Of a stretch of 43,240 bases of DNA, positions 15,516 to 23,893 are shown one piece after another. Each line of letters begins with the position of its first letter. Position 1 is the stretch's first letter. Where the stretch lies: assembly GCA_934597725.1 (NCBI GenBank), contig CAKTSK010000017.1, positions 1 to 43,240 on the forward strand, read 5' to 3'. The DNA is from an uncultured Eubacteriales bacterium. GTDB taxonomy: Bacteria; Bacillota; Clostridia; Oscillospirales; Oscillospiraceae. Position numbers and translations under genes: made by a program. Under the pieces are notes generated by a model. The model searched no databases, was not told the DNA's origin, and worked only from the letters and a program-made list of their open reading frames with translations.

Positions 15516-16819
15516 CTGCCTTCCATAAAGGTTAGATCATAGTTTCCGGACATAAAGCGAGGGTCGCTGACCAGGGCCAGCTGCTCGCCGATGTTGGTCT
15601 CGATCCCCTCCACCACCAGCTCACACAGGGCGGCCTTCATCTTCCGCATGGCCTCCTCCCGGGTGCCGGCGTAGACGATGAGCTTGCCCAGCAGGGAATC
15701 GTAATAGGGGGACACGGTCAGGCCGTTGACCAGATAGGTGTCAAAGCGGACAAAAGGCCCGCCCGGCACATGGAGCATGGTGAGCTTGCCGGGCTTTTCC
15801 GCGTTGATGCGGCACTCCACGCAGGCCCCGGACAGGTCCACGTTCTGCTGCCGGAAGTTCAGAGAAACGCCAGCGGCCACCCGGATCTGCCACTTGACCA
15901 GGTCGATGCTGGTGAGCATCTCCGTCACCCCGTGCTCCACCTGCAGGCGCAGGTTCATCTCCATGAACCAGAACCGGCCGTCCCGGTCCAGCAGGAACTC
16001 CAGGGTCCCCACGCCCACATAGCCGATGGCCTGCACCGCCCGGGCGGTCAGGTCCATGAGCTTCTTCCGCTGGCTGCGGCTCACTGCCGGGGAGGGCGAC
16101 TCCTCGATGAGCTTCTGGTGGTGGCGCTGGACCGAGCAGTCCCGCTCGCCCAGACAGACCACGTTGCCCGCCTCATCGGCCAGGACCTGGACCTCGATGT
16201 GCCGGGCGGGATGGACGAACTTCTCCATATACACCGACCCGTCTCCGAAGGAGGCCTCTCCCTCGGCCACTGCCAGGGCATAGGCCTGGGCCATCTCATT
16301 GGGGGCGGTGACCTGACGGATGCCCCGTCCGCCGCCGCCGGCGCTGGCCTTGAGCATGACGGGGTAGCCGATCTCCGCCCCGGCCGTCAGGGCCGCCTGG
16401 GCGTTGGGCAGCACCTGGGTGCCGGGAATGACCTCCAGGCCGTTGGCCGCCATGATCTGTTTCAGGGCCGCCTTGTCGCTCAGCTGCTCCATGCTCTCGG
16501 GGGTGGGGCCGATAAAGACCAGCCCGTTTTTCCGGCACAGGGCGGCAAAGTCGGCGTTCTCAGACAGGAAGCCATAGCCGGGGTGGACCGCCTGGGCCCC
16601 GGAGGCCAGGGCGGCGGAGACCACCCGCTCCTGGTTCAGATAGCTCTCCGCCGGGGCAGGTTCCCCCACGCAGTAGCTCTCATCGGCCAGGGCCACATGC
16701 AGGGCGTCCCGGTCCGCCTGGGAATAGATGGCCACCGTGGCGATGCCCATTTCCTTGCAGGCCCGGATCACCCGCACGGCGATCTCCCCCCGGTTGGCGA
16801 TCAGGATCTTTGAAAACAT
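15512..16819 (-). CDS. accC: Biotin carboxylase subunit of acetyl-CoA carboxylase
   Basis: ATP-grasp enzyme that carboxylates biotin on AccB; 435 aa. Visible are the N-terminal ILIANRGEIAVRVIRAC, the glycine-rich KASAGGGGRGIRQV, and ERDCSVQRHHQKLIEESPSP with its conserved Cys and Lys. The active-site strand reads EMNLRLQVEHGVTEM; most biotin carboxylases have EMNTRIQVEHPVTEM. The catalytic Arg, Glu and His remain, but three usually fixed neighbours differ. The ATG at 16819 is 19 bases inside the fabZ 3' end. Confidence 0.94.
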   Translation of the reverse strand: MFSKILIANRGEIAVRVIRACKEMGIATVAIYSQADRDALHVALADESYCVGEPAPAESYLNQERVVSAALASGAQAVHPGYGFLSENADFAALCRKNGLVFIGPTPESMEQLSDKAALKQIMAANGLEVIPGTQVLPNAQAALTAGAEIGYPVMLKASAGGGGRGIRQVTAPNEMAQAYALAVAEGEASFGDGSVYMEKFVHPARHIEVQVLADEAGNVVCLGERDCSVQRHHQKLIEESPSPAVSRSQRKKLMDLTARAVQAIGYVGVGTLEFLLDRDGRFWFMEMNLRLQVEHGVTEMLTSIDLVKWQIRVAAGVSLNFRQQNVDLSGACVECRINAEKPGKLTMLHVPGGPFVRFDTYLVNGLTVSPYYDSLLGKLIVYAGTREEAMRKMKAALCELVVEGIETNIGEQLALVSDPRFMSGNYDLTFMEGR

Positions 16820-17238
16820 ACTGCTCGCTCCGTAATGCCGAAGGAGAAGGTCCCCTTCACGCACAGGGTGTCCCCCACATAGCCTTCCCCCTCGATGAAA
16901 TAGAAGGGGTGCTTGGCCCGGGTGATCCGGCACCGGGTCTCAAACAGGTCCCCCGGCAGCACCGGGGCCCGGAAGCGCACGTCCTTCATGCTGGTGTACA
17001 TGGGCAGGGTCTCCGGGGTCAGGGCCTGCTCCATGAGAATGGCCGCCGACTGGGCCAGGATCTCACACAGGACCACGCCGGGCACCACCGGGGCGTCGGG
17101 GAAGTGTCCCTGCAGGAACCACTCGTCGCCCCGCACCTGATACTGGCCCCGGGCCTCGCCGTCCTGCTGTTCCAGCCGGTCCAGCAGGAGCATCTTGTCC
17201 CGGTGGGGCAGGATCTTTTTCAGTTCTTCTCGCTCCAT
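16801..17238 (-). CDS. fabZ: 3-hydroxyacyl-ACP dehydratase FabZ
   Basis: Dehydrates 3-hydroxyacyl-ACP in the elongation cycle. The 145-aa hot-dog-fold protein has catalytic His45 in GHFPDAPVVPGV and Glu59 in LCEILAQSA. A strong AAGGAGG precedes the ATG by six bases. It lies between accB and accC, a normal clostridial arrangement. Confidence 0.95.
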   Translation of the reverse strand: MEREELKKILPHRDKMLLLDRLEQQDGEARGQYQVRGDEWFLQGHFPDAPVVPGVVLCEILAQSAAILMEQALTPETLPMYTSMKDVRFRAPVLPGDLFETRCRITRAKHPFYFIEGEGYVGDTLCVKGTFSFGITERAVCFQRS

Positions 17239-17248
17239 GGCGACCTCC

Positions 17249-17686
17249 TTACTGCCCTTTGATGCGGAACAGGGGGCAGCCGTAGTCCACCACCTGGCCG
17301 TTTTCCGCGCAGATCTCCACGATCTCTCCGTCCATCTCCGCCATGATCTCGTTCATCAGCTTCATGGCCTCCACGATGCACAGGGTCTGGCCCCGCGTCA
17401 CCCGGTCGCCCACCTTCACAAAAGGCTCGGCGTTCTCGGCGGGGGCGGCGTAAAAGACCCCCACCATGGGCGAGGTGATCTCCACCCCCTCTGCCGCCGC
17501 TGCCGGGGCAGCAGGGGCAGGGGCGGGGGCAGGGGCCGACGGCACCGCCACGGTCTCCCGGACGGGGACCGCCGGCGCGGGGGCCCGCTCCAGGCGGACC
17601 ACCCGGTCGTTCTCGGTGATCTCCAGGCCGGTCAGGCCCAGTTCCCGCATCAAATTGGCATACTTTCTGATCTCTGCGTCGTTCAT
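17249..17686 (-). CDS. accB: Biotin carboxyl carrier protein of acetyl-CoA carboxylase
   Basis: A 145-aa BCCP: a helical N-terminal segment (1-30), an Ala/Pro-rich flexible linker (about 35-66) and the biotinyl domain with Lys109 in EAMKLMNEI. It is carboxylated by AccC and is the donor for AccAD. The start overlaps the fabF stop by four bases. Confidence 0.95.
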   Translation of the reverse strand: MNDAEIRKYANLMRELGLTGLEITENDRVVRLERAPAPAVPVRETVAVPSAPAPAPAPAAPAAAAEGVEITSPMVGVFYAAPAENAEPFVKVGDRVTRGQTLCIVEAMKLMNEIMAEMDGEIVEICAENGQVVDYGCPLFRIKGQ

Positions 17687-18930
17687 ACGTTCACCTTCCG
17701 GAAGGCGATGCAGGCGTTGTGGCCTCCAAAGCCCAGGGAGTTGGACAGCAGCAGATCTGCCTGGGCCTGGATGGCCTGGTTGGGCACATAGTTCAGGTCA
17801 CAGACCGGGTCCGGCTCCCGCAGGTTGATGGTGGGGGGCAGGATGCCCTCGTTGAGGGCCTTCAGGCAGGCAATGGCCTCGATGGCCCCGGCCGCGCCCA
17901 GCATGTGGCCGGTCATGGACTTGGTGGAGCTGACATAGGCCTTCTTGGCCTCTTCCTCTCCCAGGGCCAGCTTGATCACCTGGGTCTCCAGGGAGTCGTT
18001 CATGGGCGTGCCGGTGCCGTGGGCGTTGATGTACACCCGCTCGCCGGCCTGATAGCCCGCCTCTTCCATGGCCATGCGGATGGCCGCTGCGCCGGCGGTG
18101 CCGTCGGGCCGGGGGGCGGTGATGTGGAAGGCGTCGCAGGTGGCGCCGTAGCCGCACACCTCGCCATAGATCTTGGCGCCGCGCCTCACGGCGTGCTCAT
18201 ACTCCTCCAGGACCAGGGCTGCGCCACCCTCGCCGATGACGAAGCCGCCACGCCGCTGGTCAAAGGGCAGGCAGGCTGCGTCGGGGTCCTCCGAGGTGGA
18301 CAGGGCCTGCATGTTGATAAAGCCCGCCACGCCGCACTCGGAGATGGCGGCTTCCGAGCCGCCGGTGATCACGGCGTCGGCATAGCCGTGGCGGATGGCC
18401 CGCATGGCCTCGCCGATGGCGTTGGTGCCGGAAGCGCAGGCGGTCACCGACGGCATGGCAGCGCCCCGGCAGTCAAAGCGAATGGCGATCATGCCCGCAG
18501 CCATGTTGGCAATGAGCATGGGGATGAAGTAGGGGGAGACCCGCTTGGGCCCCCGGGAGAGCAGCTTGTTGTGCTCCTCGGTAAAGGTGCGGATGCCGCC
18601 GATGCCGGAGCCAAAGTACACCGCCACCCGCTCGGGGGGCAGGGTGCCGATGACGCCGCTCTCCTCCACCGCCTGGCAGGCAGCCGCCATGCCGTACTGG
18701 GCGAAGGCATCGCTGCGCAGGACCTCGGTCTTGTCCATGTAGGCCCGGGGATCGAAGTCCTTCACCTCGGCGGCGATTTTGGTCTTATAGTCACTTGCAT
18801 CAAAAAGGGTGATGGGGCCGATGCCGTGAACGCCGTTTTTCAGGTTGTTCCAGCAGTCGTCCACGGTGTTGCCCACGGGGCTGATGGCCCCCAGGCCGGT
18901 CACCACCACTCTGCGCATCGTCTGTTGCAT
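17683..18930 (-). CDS. fabF: 3-oxoacyl-ACP synthase II
   Basis: Condensing enzyme that extends acyl-ACP with malonyl-ACP. The 415-aa protein has the Cys-His-His triad: Cys165 (TACASGTNA), His304 (NAHGTGTPMND) and His342 (KSMTGHMLGAAGA). The ATG at 18930 follows GGGAGG with good spacing; a second ATG four codons in is possible but less well placed. No fabH is present in this operon, so initiation must be encoded elsewhere. Confidence 0.95.
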   Translation of the reverse strand: MQQTMRRVVVTGLGAISPVGNTVDDCWNNLKNGVHGIGPITLFDASDYKTKIAAEVKDFDPRAYMDKTEVLRSDAFAQYGMAAACQAVEESGVIGTLPPERVAVYFGSGIGGIRTFTEEHNKLLSRGPKRVSPYFIPMLIANMAAGMIAIRFDCRGAAMPSVTACASGTNAIGEAMRAIRHGYADAVITGGSEAAISECGVAGFINMQALSTSEDPDAACLPFDQRRGGFVIGEGGAALVLEEYEHAVRRGAKIYGEVCGYGATCDAFHITAPRPDGTAGAAAIRMAMEEAGYQAGERVYINAHGTGTPMNDSLETQVIKLALGEEEAKKAYVSSTKSMTGHMLGAAGAIEAIACLKALNEGILPPTINLREPDPVCDLNYVPNQAIQAQADLLLSNSLGFGGHNACIAFRKVNV

Positions 18931-18945
18931 TGGTATGTTCCTCCC

Positions 18946-19680
18946 TTACATGGCAAGGCCGCCGTCCACCCGCAGCACCTCGCCGGTGATGTAGGGGGCG
19001 CTGGCCAGAAAAGCCACTGCCTCGGCCACCTCCTGGGGCTGGCCGATCCGTCCCAGCGGGATGGCCGCCAGCAGCCCGTTGTCCTGGCCGGACAGGTCCT
19101 TGGTCATATCCGTTTCAATAAAGCCCGGGGCCACGGCGTTGCAGGTGATCCCCTTGGGGGCCAGCTCCTTGGCCACGGCCTTGGTCAGGCCGATGAGTCC
19201 CGCCTTGGCGGCGGAGTAATTCACCTGACCGGCGTTGCCCATCAGCCCGGAGACCGAGCTGATGTTCACGATGGCCCCGGCCTTTTGGCGCAAAAAGAGG
19301 CCGGCACAGTGGCGGATGCAGTTGAAAGCTCCCTTGAGGTCCACATCCAGGACCCGGTCAAAGCTCTCTTCTTTCATCATGGCCAGCAGGCCGTCCTGGG
19401 TCACCCCGGCGTTGTTCACCAGGATATCTACGGACCCAAAGTCCTTTTTCACCTGGCTCACCAGGTCCTTCACGGCGGCAAAATCCGCCACGTCGCACTG
19501 ATAAGCCAGCGCTTTGCTTCCATGCTCTGCCTGGCACCGGGCGCACAGGTCCTCGGCTGCCTGCCGGCTGCCGGCATAGACCACCGCCACGTTGGCCCCC
19601 AGGCGGGCCAGTTTTTCCACCACGGCTGCGCCGATCCCCCGGGACCCCCCGGTGACCAGCGCCGTTTTTCCTGTCAGCAT
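18946..19680 (-). CDS. fabG: 3-oxoacyl-ACP reductase FabG
   Basis: NADPH-dependent SDR that reduces 3-oxoacyl-ACP. At 244 aa it has the typical length, with the cofactor motif TGGSRGIG (10-17), NNAG (89-92), catalytic Ser142, Tyr155 and Lys159 (YSAAK), and the C-terminal TGEVLRVDGGLAM. The start at 19680 overlaps the fabD stop by seven bases, and GGAGG lies inside fabD. Confidence 0.95.
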   Translation of the reverse strand: MLTGKTALVTGGSRGIGAAVVEKLARLGANVAVVYAGSRQAAEDLCARCQAEHGSKALAYQCDVADFAAVKDLVSQVKKDFGSVDILVNNAGVTQDGLLAMMKEESFDRVLDVDLKGAFNCIRHCAGLFLRQKAGAIVNISSVSGLMGNAGQVNYSAAKAGLIGLTKAVAKELAPKGITCNAVAPGFIETDMTKDLSGQDNGLLAAIPLGRIGQPQEVAEAVAFLASAPYITGEVLRVDGGLAM

Positions 19681-20591
19681 CCCCGGACCTCCTTCAGGAT
19701 CGCGGCCAGATCCTCCTGGCCGGAGAGGGCATAGGTCTTCACCGTGCTGTCGATCTTCCCGATCAGGCCGCACAGGGTCTTGCCCGGCCCCAGCTCCACA
19801 AAGGTGTCCGCCCCGGCGGCGATCATGTTCCGCACGATGGTCTCCCACCGGACGGGGGAGGAGATCTGCTGGCTGAGCAGCTCCTTGGGGTCGCCGGCAT
19901 AGACCTCACCGGTGCGGTTGGAATACAGCGGCAGCTGGGGCTGGCCCACGGCGCTGTCCGCCAGCACCTGGGCAAAGCCCTGGGCCGCCGAAGCCATGAA
20001 GGGCGAGTGGAACCCGCCCCGGACCTTCAAGGGCAGCGCCCGGCCACCGGCGGCCTTCACCGCAGCGGAAAAGGGCGCCAGCTGCTCCTTGGCGCAGGCC
20101 ACGGAGACCTGCCCGGGGCAGTTGTAGTTGACGGGATAGACCTGCTCGAACTGTCCGCAGAGTTCTTCCACCTTCTCGTTGGGCAGCTTCAGCACCGCCG
20201 CCATGGCGGTGGGCTGCTCCTCGGCGGCGGCCTGCATCAGCTCGCCCCGGCGGCAGACCAGATGGAAGCCCGTGGCCAGATCCACCGCGCCGGTGTAGGT
20301 CAGGGCGGCGATCTCCCCCAGGGAGAACCCGGCGGCCATGTCGGCCTTCAGCCCGCCCTCTTCCAGGGCAGCGGCACAGGCCAGCTCCACGGCAAACATG
20401 CAGGGCTGGGTGTTCTTGGTTTCTTTCAGCTCTTCCTCGCTGCCCCCAAAGCACTGGGCGGAGGTGCCGGGACGCAGGGCGTCCACTTGCGCAAAGATCT
20501 GCGCCGCTGCCGGCGAGCACTGGGCCAGCTCCTGGCCCATGCCGGGGAACTGCGCCCCCTGGCCGGCAAAAACAAAGGCTATCTTACCCAT
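19674..20591 (-). CDS. fabD: Malonyl-CoA:ACP transacylase
   Basis: Loads malonyl groups on ACP. The 305-aa product has the N-terminal FAGQGAQFPGMG, nucleophile Ser90 in GFSLGE (E. coli has GHSLGE; Phe in that place is common in clostridia as far as I recall) and His195 in GGFHSPFM. The ATG at 20591 lies 13 bases inside the fabK 3' end. Confidence 0.94.
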   Translation of the reverse strand: MGKIAFVFAGQGAQFPGMGQELAQCSPAAAQIFAQVDALRPGTSAQCFGGSEEELKETKNTQPCMFAVELACAAALEEGGLKADMAAGFSLGEIAALTYTGAVDLATGFHLVCRRGELMQAAAEEQPTAMAAVLKLPNEKVEELCGQFEQVYPVNYNCPGQVSVACAKEQLAPFSAAVKAAGGRALPLKVRGGFHSPFMASAAQGFAQVLADSAVGQPQLPLYSNRTGEVYAGDPKELLSQQISSPVRWETIVRNMIAAGADTFVELGPGKTLCGLIGKIDSTVKTYALSGQEDLAAILKEVRGC

Positions 20592-21523
20592 TGTGTGGCT
20601 CCTTTCAGCACAGGCTCGGCCTCTTCCATGACCTCCCGGACGATCTCCGCCGCAGGCTGGATCTTCTTGACCATGGCGGCCACCTGCCCGGAGAGGAAGC
20701 ACCCCTCCTCCAGGTCGCCCTCTACCACGGCCTTCCGCAGCGCGCCGGTGCCCAGGGCCTCCAGGGCCTCGTCGTCCATGCCGCCGTACTCGGCCTTGGC
20801 ATAGTTGCGGGCAAAGGCCGTGCGCAGGCTGCGCACCGGGTGGCCCAGGCGCTTGCCGGTGACCATGGTGCACAGGTCGTTGGCCTTCAGGATGCGCTGC
20901 TTATAGTTGGGGTGGATGGTACACTCCTCGGCGCTGAGGAACCGGGTCCCCATCTGCACGCCGCAGGCGCCCAGCATGAAGGCTGCCGCCACCCCCCGGC
21001 CGTCGGCGATGCCGCCGGCGGCGATCACCGGCAGGTCGGTGGCATCACAAATCTGGGGAACCAGGACCATGGTGGTCAGTTCCCCCACATGCCCGCCGCT
21101 CTCGCCGCCCTCGGCGATGAGAGCGGCTGCGCCCTGCCGGGTCATCAGCTTGGCCATGGCCACCGAAGCCACCACGGGGATGACCCGGATGCCGGCCTGA
21201 TGCCACAGCGCCATATACTTGCCAGGGTTGCCGGCCCCGGTGGTGACCACGGCCACCTTTTCCTCGGCGACCACCTGGGCCACCTCGTCGGCAAAGGGGC
21301 TCATCAGCATGATGTTGACCCCAAAGGGGCGGGAGGTGAGGCTCTTGGCCACCTGGATCTGCTCCCGCACATAGTCGGCCGGCGCGTTGCCTGCGGCAAG
21401 GATGCCCAGGCCGCCGCCTTCTGACACGGCGGCGGCCAGTTTGCCGTCGGCGATCCATGCCATTCCCCCCTGGAACACCGGATACTCGATGCCCAGCAGG
21501 TCACACAGCGGCGTATGGATCAT
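20579..21523 (-). CDS. fabK: Enoyl-ACP reductase II (FMN-dependent FabK)
   Basis: Completes each elongation round by reducing enoyl-ACP; flavin-dependent and unrelated to FabI, hence generally triclosan-insensitive. It has 314 aa with the nitronate-monooxygenase-like TIM barrel: YPVFQGGMAWIADG, GGESGGHVG with the conserved catalytic-region His, and VIAAGGIADGRG for flavin phosphate binding. The start overlaps the acpP stop (ATGA). Confidence 0.95.
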   Translation of the reverse strand: MIHTPLCDLLGIEYPVFQGGMAWIADGKLAAAVSEGGGLGILAAGNAPADYVREQIQVAKSLTSRPFGVNIMLMSPFADEVAQVVAEEKVAVVTTGAGNPGKYMALWHQAGIRVIPVVASVAMAKLMTRQGAAALIAEGGESGGHVGELTTMVLVPQICDATDLPVIAAGGIADGRGVAAAFMLGACGVQMGTRFLSAEECTIHPNYKQRILKANDLCTMVTGKRLGHPVRSLRTAFARNYAKAEYGGMDDEALEALGTGALRKAVVEGDLEEGCFLSGQVAAMVKKIQPAAEIVREVMEEAEPVLKGATQWVR

Positions 21524-21741
21524 GCCCGCTTGCTCTCCACGAAGGCCACCAGGTCGCCCACGGTCTCCACCTTCTGGTCCAGCTCGATCTCCATGTCCAG
21601 CTTGTCCTCCAGGTTCATGAGCAGCTCCACCGTGTCCAGGGAATCAATGCCCAGGTCGCGGAAGTTGCTCTCCATCGTGATCTCGGACACGTCCTTCTCC
21701 ACGCGCTCTGCCACCAGTTCTGCGATTGCTTCAAATACCAT
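21520..21741 (-). CDS. acpP: Acyl carrier protein
   Basis: A 73-aa acidic ACP. Ser34 in GIDSLDTVEL is the 4'-phosphopantetheine site. It is the first gene of the fab operon, with AGGAGG-like AC-GGAGGA upstream and a strong promoter at 21808-21836. Its placement at the operon head fits the need for high expression. Confidence 0.96.
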   Translation of the reverse strand: MVFEAIAELVAERVEKDVSEITMESNFRDLGIDSLDTVELLMNLEDKLDMEIELDQKVETVGDLVAFVESKRA

Positions 21742-21759
21742 GATCGTTTCCTCCGTGTA

Positions 21760-21783
21760 TTTTAATAGACAAGTGTTTTAATA
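21760..21783. promoter_or_regulatory. Direct repeat in the acpP leader, possible operator
   Basis: TTTTAATA occurs at 21760-21767 and again at 21776-21783 (plus-strand reading), a 16-bp period. It lies between the promoter -10 and the acpP ribosome-binding site, where a repressor could block the fab operon. It does not resemble the FapR palindrome I know; the regulator is unknown, and the operon's own TetR is one candidate. Confidence 0.35.
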
Positions 21784-21807
21784 AGTAATCACTGATCACT
21801 TTTGCTA

Positions 21808-21836
21808 TATATACTCCACCCGCCCCGCCTTGTCAA
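21808..21836 (-). promoter_or_regulatory. Promoter of the fab/acc operon
   Basis: On the minus strand, TTGACA (21831-21836), a 17-bp GC-rich spacer and TATATA (21808-21813), about 67 bases upstream of acpP. Confidence 0.8.
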
Positions 21837-21920
21837 CAGGAAACCGGGGATTGTTCACAATTTATTCATAAATTAGCATCTTCCAGCCTTTTCCAGATTT
21901 CCGCGGATCTCCGTTCAATC

Positions 21921-21984
21921 TTTTTTAAGTCTTCTTAAGAAATTCACAAGTCTTTTTAAGAAAGACACAACCATTCCTTAAAGC
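21921..21984 (+). promoter_or_regulatory. Phased TTAAG boxes upstream of vanG
   Basis: TTAAG occurs at 21925, 21935 and 21956, and TTAAAG at 21978, spaced 10, 21 and 22 bases, close to whole helical turns. Flanks are similar: TTTTTTAAGT, CTTCTTAAGA, CTTTTTAAGA, ATTCCTTAAAG. The last box covers the place of the missing -35. This pattern fits direct-repeat binding by an OmpR/PhoB-family activator such as VanR; identity of the regulator is inference. Confidence 0.5.
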
Positions 21985-22009
21985 CACCCTCATTTTTTCC
22001 CGCTATACT
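21981..22009 (+). promoter_or_regulatory. vanG promoter with good -10 and no -35
   Basis: TATACT (22004-22009) is a near-consensus -10, but the sequence 17 bases upstream (AAGCCA) does not match a -35. With the phased boxes directly upstream this looks like an activator-dependent promoter. Confidence 0.5.
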
Positions 22010-22094
22010 AAGGAAAACGCCAAAAAAGAGGCCGCTTCCCGGCCATTTTCCCATCAGGACCCCAAAGTTTCATCCATGCAGGAGGTAGATCACC

Positions 22095-23147
22095 ATGACC
22101 AAACCCACCATTGCCGTTTTGTTCGGCGGCCGCTCGCCGGAGTACAGCGTCTCCCTGCAGTCGGCCCACGCCGTGCTGACCCATCTGGACCCGGAGAAAT
22201 ACACCGTGCTGCCCCTGGGCATCACCCGGGCCGGCCAGTGGTTCCTCTACCACGGGCCGTATGAGGCCATCGCCCAGGACGCCTGGGACGAGCAGCCGGA
22301 CCGGCTGACCCCCGTGGTGATCAGCCAGGACCGGGCCGTTCACGGCCTGCTCCGGCTCACCGCCCAGGGCGTGCAGCCCCTGGCGCTGGACTACGCCTTC
22401 CCCATCCTCCACGGCAAGAACGGGGAGGACGGCACGGTGCAGGGGCTGTTCCAGCTGGCCGGCATCCCGGTCATCGGCTGCGGCACCCTGGCCTCGGCCC
22501 TGTGCATGGACAAGGACCGGGCCCACCGGCTGGCCGCTGCGGCCGGGGTGGACGTGCCTGCCTCTCTGGTCCTCTCCCGGCACACAGACCCCCAGCCCGC
22601 CCGGGACTTTGCCCGGCAGACCGGCTATCCCCTCTTCGTCAAGCCCCTGCGGGCCGGGTCCTCTTACGGCATCAGCCAGATCCACGGGGAGGAGGAGCTG
22701 CTGCCCGCCCTGGAGCTGGCCGGCCAGTATGACGAGCAGGTGATCCTGGAGGAGACCATCCCCGGCTTTGAGGTGGGCTGCGCCGTCATCGGCACCCGGA
22801 CCCTGCGGGTGGGCGAGATCGACGAGATCGAGCTCTCCGGCGGCTTCTTCAATTTCACCGAGAAGTACACCCTCAAGACCTCTGCCATCCACGTCCCCGC
22901 CCGGGTGGACCCGGCCACGGCCCAGCGGGTGAAAGAGACCGCCCAGATGGTCTACCGGGCCTTGGGCTGCACGGGCTTTGCCCGGGTGGATCTCTTTCTC
23001 ACCCCCGACGGGCGCATCGTGTTCAACGAGGTCAACACCATCCCCGGCTTTACTGAGCACAGCCGCTTCCCCGGCATGATGCAGGCCGCCGGGCTCTCCT
23101 TCCCGGAGATCCTGGACACCATCATCGCCCAGGAGCAGGACCAATGA
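22095..23147 (+). CDS. vanG: D-alanine--D-serine ligase, VanG type
   Basis: ATP-grasp ligase that makes D-Ala-D-Ser for peptidoglycan precursors, which lowers vancomycin affinity. The 350-aa product closely resembles VanG as I remember it: AVLFGGRSPEYSVSLQSA, GITRAGQWF, FPILHGKNGEDGTVQG, SALCMDKDRAH, FVKPLRAGSSYGI, FEVGCAVIG, the omega-loop FTEKYTLKTS, and VFNEVNTIPGFTEHSR. The EKYTLK loop is typical of D-Ser-adding ligases; VanA/B D-Lac ligases differ here. It is followed by vanXY and vanT in the vanG order. The start follows GGAGGTAGATCACC. A housekeeping Ddl is less likely given the neighbours. Confidence 0.9.
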   Translation: MTKPTIAVLFGGRSPEYSVSLQSAHAVLTHLDPEKYTVLPLGITRAGQWFLYHGPYEAIAQDAWDEQPDRLTPVVISQDRAVHGLLRLTAQGVQPLALDYAFPILHGKNGEDGTVQGLFQLAGIPVIGCGTLASALCMDKDRAHRLAAAAGVDVPASLVLSRHTDPQPARDFARQTGYPLFVKPLRAGSSYGISQIHGEEELLPALELAGQYDEQVILEETIPGFEVGCAVIGTRTLRVGEIDEIELSGGFFNFTEKYTLKTSAIHVPARVDPATAQRVKETAQMVYRALGCTGFARVDLFLTPDGRIVFNEVNTIPGFTEHSRFPGMMQAAGLSFPEILDTIIAQEQDQ

Positions 23148-23893
23148 GCCCCCGGGTCCTGCCCCGGGAGGCGGTCTGGGCGGGCGACCTCATCCTGGTC
23201 AACGCCGGCCACCCCTTCCGCGCCCGCTCCCAGCCCGACCTGGTCCCTGTGGCGGGCACAGAGATCCTGCTGGAACGGCGGGCCGCCCAGGCCCTGGACC
23301 GGCTCATGGCGGCTCTGGGCGACGGCTGGCGGGACATCGTCCCCGTGAGCGGCTGGTGCTCCCAGGAGGAGCAGCAGGCCATCTGGGACGACTCCCTGCG
23401 GGACAACGGCCTGGCCTTCACCCAGACCTATGTGGCCCGCCCCGGGTGCAGCGAGCACCAGACCGGGCTGGCCATCGACCTGGGCCTGCGGCAGGAGACC
23501 ATCGACTTCATCCGCCCGGACTTTCCGTACCACGGCATCTGTCAGGCCTTCCGCCGGGAAATGGCCCGGTTCGGCTTTCTCCAGCGCTACCCGGCGGGCA
23601 AGGAAGCCGTCACCGGCATCGGCCACGAACCCTGGCACTTCCGGTATGTGGGCACGCCTCACGCCGCCTTAGCCGCCGAACGGGGCCTGACCTTAGAAGA
23701 GTATATCGTCTGGCTGCGGTCGTTTCCCTTCGGAACCTGTCACACCCTCGAAAACGGCATCCGGCTCTCCTTCCTGCCCGCTGCGGCCCAAGGGGACACC
23801 CCCCTGCCCCAGACCGTCGCGCCCACTGCCGCCCTGTCGGGCAACAACGTGGACGGCTTTGTCCTGACGGAAGGGGGGCCGCGCGATGCCTGA
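23144..23893 (+). CDS. vanXY: D,D-dipeptidase/D,D-carboxypeptidase VanXY
   Basis: Zinc peptidase expected to hydrolyse D-Ala-D-Ala and/or pentapeptide ends, removing vancomycin-binding targets. The 249-aa product has the family metal motif in SEHQTGLAIDL (SxHxxGxAxD) and EPWHFRYVG (ExxWH), plus VSGWCSQEEQQ. No signal peptide is visible, so it is cytoplasmic as for VanXY enzymes. The length is close to VanXY-G and longer than VanXY-C because of a C-terminal tail of about 55 residues. It overlaps vanG (ATGA) and vanT (eight bases). Confidence 0.9.
   Translation: MSPRVLPREAVWAGDLILVNAGHPFRARSQPDLVPVAGTEILLERRAAQALDRLMAALGDGWRDIVPVSGWCSQEEQQAIWDDSLRDNGLAFTQTYVARPGCSEHQTGLAIDLGLRQETIDFIRPDFPYHGICQAFRREMARFGFLQRYPAGKEAVTGIGHEPWHFRYVGTPHAALAAERGLTLEEYIVWLRSFPFGTCHTLENGIRLSFLPAAAQGDTPLPQTVAPTAALSGNNVDGFVLTEGGPRDA

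Larger units (their letters stand above)
21837..22094. other. Divergent intergenic region between acpP and vanG
   Basis: Beyond the fab promoter this AT-rich stretch holds a series of TTAAG boxes (21920-21983), a -10 TATACT for vanG (22004-22009), a small GGCCG-cttcc-CGGCC hairpin at about 22030-22044 followed by ATTTTCCC (a possible weak attenuator), and the vanG ribosome-binding site GGAGGT at 22081-22086. No ORF is seen. Confidence 0.6.

Noticed and set aside
17719..19734. 671-aa plus-strand ORF opposite fabF/fabG
   Set aside because: Antisense shadow; no start signal or recognisable motif.
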